Below, in pieces: positions 56,892-64,000 of a DNA stretch of 64,000 nt (the first letter of the stretch is position 1; each line of letters begins with the position of its first letter). Origin of the DNA: Boesenbergia rotunda (taxonomy: Eukaryota; Streptophyta; Magnoliopsida; Zingiberales; Zingiberaceae); NCBI GenBank assembly GCA_024364735.1, contig JAGFNQ010008258.1, positions 118,395 to 182,394 of the forward strand, in the 5' to 3' direction. A program made the translations under genes and the position numbers. The notes under the pieces are model-generated. The model was not told the DNA's origin. It saw only the letters and a list, made by a program, of their open reading frames with translations, and did not search any database.

Positions 56892-57528
56892 ATGGATACA
56901 TCTATTCTTGTAGAACCTCCAGGTATTTTCCAGTACGATCAGGTAAGTATTTCTCTTTTTCCTTTAGAAAATTTCAGGGAGGTGTCTAGAATTGCATGTG
57001 AAGCATGTCTTGATACATCTTTTGTGAAAAATAATTATGAAAATTCCATAGAGGCACCCAGGCTTGATTTTATTCATTACGATGATATTCTTGATACATA
57101 TTATGCTGAAACTGATCGTGAAAATTTTTTAGAAAGGCCTGAAATTGATGATGTTTATTGTGATGAATCTCTTGCTATATCTTATGCTGAAGTTGAGTGT
57201 GAAAAACTTATGGAGGTACCCGAGATTGATTTTATTGGCTGTGAAACATTTCTTGATATATCTTATGTAAAAACTGATTGTGAAAAACTTATTAAGATAC
57301 CGAAAATTGATTTCATTGGTTGTAATGCCTTGCTTGATACATCCTTGATGGGAAGTAATTGTGAAAATTCCATTGAAGTATCCAAAATAGATTTCATTGG
57401 TGGTGGTGAGTTTCTTGATATACCTTTGGGGGATATTAATTGTGAAAAATTCTTTGAGGTGCCAAAAATTGATTTAATTGGATGTGATGCATTTATGGAT
57501 ACATTTCATGTAGAGATTGATGGTATTA
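56892..57528 (+). pseudogene. acidic 27-residue-repeat protein, interrupted by element A
   Basis: Same frame as the preceding entry. From about 57040 it consists of six tandem repeats of about 27 residues (81 bp) with a core EVPKIDFIGCxxFLDTS and a linker ending (D/N)CEK; the Cys after IG is kept in several repeats. I do not recognise the family. The copia element A is inserted at 57529, ending the frame; residues read beyond that point are LTR sequence. Confidence 0.55.
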
Positions 57529-58205
57529 TGTTGGTGCAGAAAGCACCAAAGTCAAACCTGTGTTTTGATAATGGCAACAGGGTTCAAAAGTTAAGTCTTA
57601 CTTGTCATCTAACATGTCACTTGAGTGTGCAAAGTAAAAAGCCCTAGCAAAAGGACTGCTAGGCACTGGCGAAGGAATGCCAGAATGAAAAGCCCTAGCG
57701 AAGGACTGCTAGGCACTGGCGAAGGAATGCCAGAATGAAAAGCCCTGGCGAAGGACTGCTAGGCGCCAGGCGAAGGATAGCTTGGGACTGAAGCCCTAGC
57801 GAAGGAATGCTAGGCACCGGGCGAAGGACAGCTCGGCATCCAAGACCTGGCAAAGGACCGCCAGGCAAAAGTCCAACCAAAGGAGCGGTTGGCATCAGGT
57901 ACACTCTCCCGAGAGGAGTAGGTGAGGACGTGTTCCCCGTAGAGGGAACAGTAGGCGTCGGTTCGACCTAGGGTTCCATTTTGGAGGCCCAAAGTCAGAA
58001 CCAAGACAGCTAAGGCTGTATAAAATAATAATTTATTGTTTTATTGTGTTTTGGACTAACCCTGGATGCAGGACCGAAGGAACGTGTGTCTGCAGCTCAG
58101 AGAGACTCAAAGGAATGAGGCAATAGCTGACCAGGGTGCCCGGAGTGTCCCGGGCGCCCCCAAGGTAAACACAAAACACAACAAAGCAAAGACAACTTCG
58201 ACAGT

Positions 58206-58335
58206 TCAACTCCCGGGCGCCCCCGTGCGCCCGGGCGCCCCCGTGCGCCCGGGCGCCCCCGTGCGCCCGGGCGCCCCCGTGCGCCCGGGCGCCCCCGTGC
58301 TCCCGGGCGCCCCCTGCGCTGCGGGCGCCCCAGGG
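58206..58335. repeat. 18-bp GC-rich array (GGGCGCCCCCGTGCGCCC) in LTR A
   Basis: About six head-to-tail copies of an 18-bp unit containing the palindrome GGGCGCCC. LTR B has only two or three diverged units at the same place (60105-60160), and the solo LTR at 18268 has scattered copies, so the array expanded in A. Confidence 0.9.
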
Positions 58336-58533
58336 CCAGCTACCGAAGCACACCCTCGCGAAGCCAGAAGATAGAAGTTTGACCCAGTCAATCCGGGCGC
58401 CCCGAGCGCTCCGGGCGCCCCGGTCAAACCTGATCCCGAAGGTAAAGGGATCAGATGTTGACCGAGCATTGTGCGGATCAACTGCCACGTGGGGGGGGGG
58501 GGCGCCCCCGACGTCCCAGACGCCCCCAGGCCC

Positions 58534-58540
58534 TATATAA
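58534..58540 (+). promoter_or_regulatory. TATA box of LTR A
   Basis: TATATAA in the context GGCCCTATATAAAGGGCCC, conserved in LTR B at 60353-60360, is the likely core promoter of the element. Confidence 0.6.
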
Positions 58541-58951
58541 AGGGCCCTCGACCCCAAGCTTCATAACAACTTCCAATCAACGCTTCTACGCTCTTCTGCT
58601 CTCGCGCTTCGCCCCGGAATCCTTCCAACTCGAGCCGACGACGTCCTGCTGCTCCGAAAAAGTTGATCTACCTCGGACGTCGATAAAAGAGCTATTTAAG
58701 TTTACTGTACTGAATTCTGTAATAATCTTTTTGTAAACTATTTGCGCCTCATATAGAATTGCCCAAAGGAAACGGTCAACGACCGTGGGCCTTGGAGTAG
58801 GAGTCGACCCAGGCTCCGAACCAAGTAAAATCGACCGTGTCTCTGTGTGATTTTGTTTTTATTAATTGACGCTGCGTACTTGCTCTAAGTGTTTCCGAAA
58901 AACGAGTTCCGATATTCACCCCCCTTCTATCGGTTTTCTCGATCCAACAAG

Positions 58952-58963
58952 TGGTATCAGAGC
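58952..58963 (+). promoter_or_regulatory. primer binding site of element A (initiator tRNA-Met)
   Basis: TGGTATCAGAGC two bases after LTR A. Confidence 0.9.
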
Positions 58964-59193
58964 GGGGAAGTTCAAACCTGGTGCAACCACCAGTTTGAAA
59001 AAATATTTTCGGAATTTTTATTTTTCTTTTTCTCGTTCGAATTTTCGTAAAATACTTCGTTCGAATTTTTTTCTTATTAATCGAGGTTGGTGCAACACCC
59101 CTCGTTATTACATTTTATTCATCCCACACTACTAATCCAAGACCTAGTCTTGGGAAACTTTTTTTTTGTTAGTTTTCTTATTTTTCAGATCAT

Positions 59194-59423
59194 ATGGCCA
59201 TGCAAGAGGGATTTAGCACCGCCAGACCTCCACTTTTCAGTGGAGAAGACTTTTCGTACTGGAAAAGCCGTATGGAGGTCCACCTGAAAACTCAGGTGGA
59301 CATGTGGATCATCATCCAGTCCGGACTGGAGATCCCCAAAAACGCCGAAGGAGTACCGCAGACCTACTCAGAATGGGACAACGCCCTAAAGCGCAAAATT
59401 GAAGCCGATGCAAAGGCAACCCA
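59194..59423 (+). pseudogene. gag: gag of element A, N-terminal part, split by element B
   Basis: The frame starts at 59194 (MAMQEGFSTARPPLFSGEDF) with the start of a UBN2-type capsid domain and runs to EADAKAT, where element B is inserted at 59424. The remainder lies at 63510-64000. The approximately 230-bp stretch between the primer site and this start is a T-rich leader. Confidence 0.9.
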
Positions 59424-60780
59424 TGTTGGTGCAGGAAGCACCATATCGAACCTTGTTTTGATATTGGCAAAGGATTCAAAGTTAAGTTTATTTGTGATCT
59501 AACAATGTTCACTAAGTGTGCCAGGAAACAAAGTCCTAGCGAAGGGCTGCTAGGCACCTGGCGAAGGGCTGCCAGGAAACCAAGTCCTAGCGAAGGGCTG
59601 CTAGGCACCTGGCGAAGGGCTGCCAGGAAACAAAGCCCTAGCGAAGGACTGCTAGGCACTGGCGAAGGGCTGCCAGGAAACAAAGCCCTAGCGAAGGAAT
59701 GCTAGGCACCGGGCGAAGGACAGCACGGTATCCAAGACCTGGCAAAGGACCGCCAGGCAAAAGTCCAACCAAAGGAGCGGTTGGCATCAGGTACATTCTC
59801 CCGAGAGGAGTAGGTGAGGATGCGTTCCCCGTCGAGGGAACAGTAGGCGTCGGTTCGACCTAGGGTTCCATTTTGGAGACCCAAAGTCAGAACCAAGACA
59901 GCTAAGACTGTATAAACTAACCTAGTAATGTCTTGTTGTGTTTTGGACTAACCCTGGATGCAGGACCAAAGGAACGAGTGTCTGCAGCTCAGAGAGCCTC
60001 AAAGGAGTGAGGCAACAGCTGACCAGGGCGCCCGGAGTGTCCCGGGCGCCCCCAAGGTGAACACAAAACACACAAGTAAAAAGCAGCTTCAAACAGTACA
60101 ACTCCCGGGCACCCCCTGCGCTCTGGGCGCCCCCTGCGCTGCGGGCGCCCCCAGCACCAACTGCCGAAGCAGCTCTCTTCGAAGCCAGAAGATAAGACTT
60201 TGACCCAGTCAATCTGGGCGCCTCGAGCGCTCCGAGCGCCCCGGTCAAAGCTGATCCTGAAGATAAAGGGATCAGACGCTGACCGAGACTTTGGCGGATC
60301 AAAGGCCACGTGGGGGGGGGGTGCCCCCGACGTCCCGGGCGCCCCCAGGCCCTATATAAAGGGCCCTCGACCAAGGCTTCAGTACATCAATTCGTTCAAC
60401 GCTTCTACGCTCTTCTGCTCTTGCGCCTTGCTCCGGAAACTGCCCAACTCGAGCCGACGACGTCCCGTTGCTCCGAAAAAGTTAACATACAATCGGACGT
60501 CGGTAAAAGAAGAGCATCTTTTTCTTAATTGTTAAAGTTTACTGCACTTACTCTGTATTCAATATTTGTAAACTGTTTTTGCGCCAAATATAGAATTGCC
60601 CAAAGTAAACGGTCAACGTCCGTGGGCCTTGGAGTAGGAGTCGACACAGGCTCCGAACCAAGTAAAATCGACTGTGTCTCTGTATTGTGATTTTTAATTT
60701 CCGCTGCGTACTTGCTCTAAGTTTTCCGAAAAATGATTTCCGATATTCACCCCCCCTCTATCGGTTTTCTCGATCCAACA
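59424..60780 (+). mobile_element. 5' LTR of element B (1.36 kb)
   Basis: It starts TGTTGGTGCAGGAAGC, ends CTCGATCCAACA and matches LTR A closely apart from shorter minisatellites. TATA box at 60353-60360. Primer site TGGTATCAGAGC at 60783-60794. Confidence 0.9.
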
Positions 60781-60794
60781 AGTGGTATCAGAGC

Positions 60795-61300
60795 GGGGAA
60801 GCTCAAATTTGGTGCAACCACCAATTTGAGAGTTTTTCGGATTTACGAATTTTTTTTCTTTTCTTTTTGTTAATCAACACCACTCGATCAGTCTCGCTTT
60901 TTATTTTCAAATAAATAATATCTGTACGCCTTTTTCAATTTTGAATTCTCATTTTTTCACTATAAGTCAAAATTGATAAAACAAACAATTTTTGAAAATT
61001 TGTCATAAATTTTTTTTATTATTATTTTAATATTTTTCTCAAAATTCGTGCTGCTTTAATTCTAGCAAAATTTTTTCTCAAACATTAAATTCATATTTTT
61101 TTTCATTATTAATCAGAATTGAGAAAATCAACATTTTCAAAAATTTGTCATAAATTATTTTCATTATTTTATTATTATTCTGCCTCGAAATTCGTGTAAT
61201 TTTTTTTTGGGCTATTTTTTTCCCTTCTCCCGCACTACTAATCCAAGACCAAGTCTTGGTACATTTTTGGTGTTTCCTTTGTGTACAAGGTATAATCTAA
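60795..61300 (+). other. leader of element B
   Basis: T-rich untranslated stretch between primer site and gag, containing two similar segments with CAAAATTTGTCATAAATTATTTTxATTATT (60985-61030 and 61135-61180). No frame. Confidence 0.6.
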
Positions 61301-62419
61301 ATGGCCAACCAAGAGTGGAATAGTGTCCGTCCACCCCTATTCTGTGGCGAGAACTTCAGAACCTGGAAGGGTCTAACGGAATCCCACCTAAAGACCCATC
61401 TGGATTTATGGATGATGATCCAAACAGGGTTATCAGTACCTACAGAAAATGGAAAGTCGATCGCCTGGGATAAACTGGACGAACCAACTCTGAGGAAGAT
61501 TGAGGTAGATGCAAAGGCGACTGCAATCCTGCAATGTGGCCTAACCAACGAAGAATTGAAGCGGGTCGGATCCTTCAACTGTGCTAGAGAAATCTGGGAA
61601 AAACTGATTGACCTTCATCAAGAGATCTCAGATGAAGAAGAAGATCAGGTAAGTTATCTTGCCCTTTCGGTCCAAGCACAAACTGTCGAGTCAGAATCTG
61701 AACCCAAAGTCGAACCAGAATCAGACGACAAATTGACTGAGACGGTAACTGATTTTGAATTCTTTTCAAAATTTGAATTAAATAATCAAATAGATACTGT
61801 AATGGTCGAGGAAGGTGTAAATTCTTTTGCAGGGAAAAATCTCAAAGAACCACCAAAGAAGGAGCTTCAACTAGTACCCGAGTCCGACTCAGACACAGAA
61901 TCAGAAGATGAGCCTAGATCCGAGGAGGCAAGAATCAAGGGGGAGATTCCCAATAAGGAACCAAAAGGTAAAAGTATAAAATCAGATTTTAAAAATCATG
62001 TAATTTGTTACACATGCAGGGAGAGAGGGCACTACCAAAGTGAGTGTCCTACTCGTAAGATTCAAACGACACCACCGATGGCGACAAAGGAACCAGTTCC
62101 AAAAGCACGAAGGGACAAAAGTCGCATCCAATACTTCAAGTGCCAGGAGTTCGGGCATTACCAACGTGAATGCACAGATAAAAGAGCTACCAAGAATGCG
62201 GGACAAACGATCGACAAAGGTAAATTTACAGTATTTGAAAATCCGTTATTTACCTTGAATAATGTGATTGATTCATGTAACTTAATTAAAGCAAACTTCA
62301 GAAAATTGAAACAAGAAAATGAAACCCTAAAAAATAAGGTCAATAAGTTAGAAAATTTAATTCATAATCTTGCTGATTTCAAAAATCCGGAGTATTACTC
62401 CAATTGTGACCTTACTTAG
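61301..62419 (+). CDS. gag: Gag of element B, internally deleted (372 aa)
   Basis: The frame is open from start to stop. Its first 105 residues match the gag of A (MANQEWNSVRPPLFCGENF; LQCGLTNEELKRVG), then about 100 residues of the capsid core present in A (63600-63900) are missing and an acidic region follows directly after a DLHQE block. There are two zinc knuckles: CYTCRERGHYQSEC intact, and a second that reads YFKCQEFGHYQREC with the first Cys replaced by Tyr. It ends in a Lys/Asn/Glu-rich coiled coil. An intact frame with a deleted core is unlikely to form a normal particle. No pol follows. Confidence 0.75.
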   Translation: MANQEWNSVRPPLFCGENFRTWKGLTESHLKTHLDLWMMIQTGLSVPTENGKSIAWDKLDEPTLRKIEVDAKATAILQCGLTNEELKRVGSFNCAREIWEKLIDLHQEISDEEEDQVSYLALSVQAQTVESESEPKVEPESDDKLTETVTDFEFFSKFELNNQIDTVMVEEGVNSFAGKNLKEPPKKELQLVPESDSDTESEDEPRSEEARIKGEIPNKEPKGKSIKSDFKNHVICYTCRERGHYQSECPTRKIQTTPPMATKEPVPKARRDKSRIQYFKCQEFGHYQRECTDKRATKNAGQTIDKGKFTVFENPLFTLNNVIDSCNLIKANFRKLKQENETLKNKVNKLENLIHNLADFKNPEYYSNCDLT

Positions 62420-63158
62420 ACAATTACTTGTTTTAATTGTATGTTGCTTTTATTTTAGTTATTTTTTTAGGATTGGTTAGTTTAAGGACTAAAATGATTT
62501 AATTGAAGTTTGAATAACATAGTATTGGGTGGAGGTGAGATGATAGTACGTTAGGGAAGCCATTTTGGCGGAACTAGCCGAAGCTACCGATCCAAGACCC
62601 AAACTAGTTAGACCAGAATTTATCAACAAGTGATTTTGAAGATGAAATTTCACTAAAAGGCTTTGTCTAGGAATGGGTTGATGATCCAATAAGGCTACGG
62701 CCAAAGAAGGCCTAGTGCCTCGCCAAGACCTGGAAGCCAATTTTTGAAATTCAAATTCAAGTTACTTCTTGTCAAATTCAAATCTAACACAAATTTCAAT
62801 TGAACTTAGACTCAACTACTTTTTCAAAATAAAGTTAACATTCATTAAAATAGTTTTCAAAGTTAATTCAATTTTTCAAAATTAATCATAACCTTTTCAA
62901 AATAAATCTTTCTATTAAAATATTTATCTCACAAAACCCATAAGGTTAACATGTTTGATCACGTAGAACTGGGTGAGATATCTAGGACGTAAAAGAATAT
63001 GTCACTATCCTTCTAAATAAAACTCAAAGTGCTTTCAAAAGTTATTGAAAATTATCTCTAGTTTTCAAATTAACTCAGTTTACTGTACCCTACTTTGTAA
63101 ACTCTAACAGTTTTTTCAAAATATTGAATTTCATGTTAAATATCACAATAGACTTGCT
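62420..63158 (+). other. 3' non-coding region of element B
   Basis: AT-rich with recurrent TTTTCAAA and AAATTCAA words and no frame longer than chance. Pol would be expected here in an autonomous copia element. It joins the LTR fragment at about 63159 without a polypurine tract, indicating a deletion that removed the tract and the first kilobase of the 3' LTR. Confidence 0.6.
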
Positions 63159-63509
63159 TTAAAGAGCATCTTTTTTTTAATTGTTAAAGTTTACTGCACT
63201 TACTCTGTATTCAATATTTGTAAACTATTTTTGCGCCAATTATAGAATTGCCCAAAGTAAACGGTCAACGACCGTGGGCCTTGGAGTAGGAGTCGACACA
63301 GGCTCCGAACCAAGTAAAATCGACTGTGTCTCTGTATTGTGATTTTTAATTTCCGCTGCGTACTTGCTCTAAGTTTTCCGAAAAATGATTTCCGATATTC
63401 ACCCCCCCCCCTCTATCGGTTTTCTCGATCCGCTGCGTACTTGCTCTAAGTTTTCCGAAAAATGATTTCCGATATTCACCCCCCCTCTATCGGTTTTCTC
63501 GATCCAACA
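63159..63509 (+). mobile_element. truncated 3' LTR of element B with a 76-bp tandem duplication
   Basis: It matches LTR B from AGAGCATCTTTTT (60510) to its end. The last segment (CGCTGCGTACTTGCTCTAAG through CTCGATC) occurs twice in tandem, about 63354-63430 and 63431-63505, differing in the C-run length. It ends CCAACA and is followed by the target duplication ACCCA. Confidence 0.9.
63354..63505 (+). repeat. 76-bp tandem duplication at the LTR end
   Basis: Two head-to-tail copies, absent from LTR A and the 5' LTR of B, each spanning a C-run (nine to ten C in one, six in the other). Probably created by slippage or end-joining during the deletion of the 3' LTR. Confidence 0.9.
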
Positions 63510-64000
63510 ACCCAGACTCTCCAATGCGGATTAACAAAAGAAGAGCTGAATCGGGTAGGTCCCTTCAACAGTGCAAAGGAGCTGTGGGCAAAGCTGATCG
63601 AACTACATGAAGGAACGTCAGACACCAGGATCAGTAAGAGGGATCTGCTCCTGAGTAAACTCTACACCATCAAGATGGCCGACATTGAAACAGCAGCCCA
63701 ACTCCACGCACGCATACAAGAATTGATGAACGGTCTTCACACTATAGGTCACAAGGTCGAAAACCGTGACCTAATAAGGTATGCCCTAAACGCTTTCCCT
63801 AGAAATACCTTGTGGGCATCTATGGTAGATGCATACAAGGTCTCAAGGGATCTTTCTAAAATTAAATTAGACGAATTATTTTCCGAATTAGAACTGCACG
63901 AACAAACTAACTCCAATATGGTCGAGAAAGGAATTGCCTTTGTTGCAGGAAAAATTGGAAGATCAACAAAGAAGAAAACTCAGCCTGTACCCGAGTCTAA
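63510..64000 (+). pseudogene. gag: gag of element A, continuation after element B
   Basis: It resumes the capsid domain exactly where 59423 stopped (QTLQCGLTKEELNRVG, AKLIELHEGTSD, NRDLIRYALNAFP, LDELFSELELHEQ) and stays open to the window edge, where an acidic PVPES region begins. It supplies the ~100-residue core missing from element B. Apart from the insertion, element A's gag shows no stop in this window. Confidence 0.9.

Larger units (their letters stand above)
57529..58949 (+). mobile_element. 5' LTR of L1 copia element A (1.42 kb)
   Basis: It starts TGTTGGTGCAGAAAGC, ends CTCGATCCAACA and is followed by a primer site. A TATA box CCCTATATAAAGGG is at 58532-58545. Positions 57645-57870 and 58206-58335 are minisatellites. 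The five bases before it (TATTA, 57524-57528) should be the target duplication; its partner is beyond the window. Confidence 0.9.
59424..63509 (+). mobile_element. L1 copia element B nested in the gag of element A (4.1 kb, gag only)
   Basis: Perfect duplications ACCCA flank it (59419-59423 and 63510-63514). It has a full 5' LTR, primer site, a shortened gag, about 740 bp of non-coding DNA and a 3' LTR reduced to its last 350 bp. No pol is present. The codons of the host gag join exactly across it once one ACCCA copy is discounted. Confidence 0.92.

Noticed and set aside
1..57528. Pairing of the LTRs at 1332 and 52400 as the two ends of one element
   Set aside because: The 1332 copy is preceded by a purine tract (a 3' LTR) and the 52400 copy is followed by a primer site (a 5' LTR), both on the plus strand with the 3' type first; they must be separate insertions.
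58033..58557. Gly/Ala/Arg-rich 174-codon frame on the minus strand
   Set aside because: It spans the GGGCGCCC minisatellite of LTR A, whose 18-bp unit keeps all frames open.

Overview
This looks like nuclear DNA from a flowering plant, probably a commelinid monocot. The signs are a plastid-type geranylgeranyl diphosphate synthase with very GC-rich codons, a split gene for a plastid outer-envelope pore, and nested Ty1/copia and Ty3/gypsy retrotransposons primed by plant tRNAs. Zingiberales is possible, but that is only an impression from the codon and repeat style. I see two host genes in 64 kb; almost everything else is transposable-element sequence.

Layout: 0-3.9 kb holds the 3' end and 3' LTR of an Athila/Tat-like element. 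It has cut into a minus-strand copia LTR (family 'L1', to 5.06 kb), which lies next to one end of a CACTA transposon (to 5.64 kb). 5.65-6.1 kb holds foldback MITE copies. 7.6-9.4 kb is the GGPPS gene island. 10.95-21.9 kb is one Ty1/copia element (target duplication ACATA), whose pol is split by two unrelated solo LTRs. 22.1-26.8 kb is a giant near-perfect palindrome (foldback element) carrying a SINE in one arm. 26.86-28.55 kb is a three-exon OEP24-like gene on the minus strand. 28.98-30.2 kb is a non-autonomous hAT element with an 8-bp duplication. 31-36.7 kb is a minus-strand copia gag split by a CACTA-like element that itself contains a solo LTR. 36.7-50.5 kb is a tandem chain of four LTRs separated by three gag-only internal regions (family 'X'), two of them split by solo LTRs. 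50.5-52.4 kb is a minus-strand gag fragment. From 52.4 kb there is the 5' end of an Athila/Tat-like element. At 57.53 kb it is interrupted by an L1 copia element (A), whose gag is in turn interrupted at 59.42 kb by a second L1 element (B). A's gag resumes at 63.51 kb and runs off the window.

The two host genes both act at the plastid. GGPPS makes the C20 precursor for carotenoids, chlorophyll side chains and gibberellins. OEP24 forms an outer-envelope solute pore. Nothing suggests they are co-regulated; each is a small island in repeats. The mobile DNA records a clear order of events. Five solo LTRs, each flanked by a 5-bp duplication (one with a single mismatch), sit inside older elements, which points to strong removal of internal regions by LTR-LTR recombination. 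No CRISPR array, rRNA gene or free-standing tRNA gene was seen.
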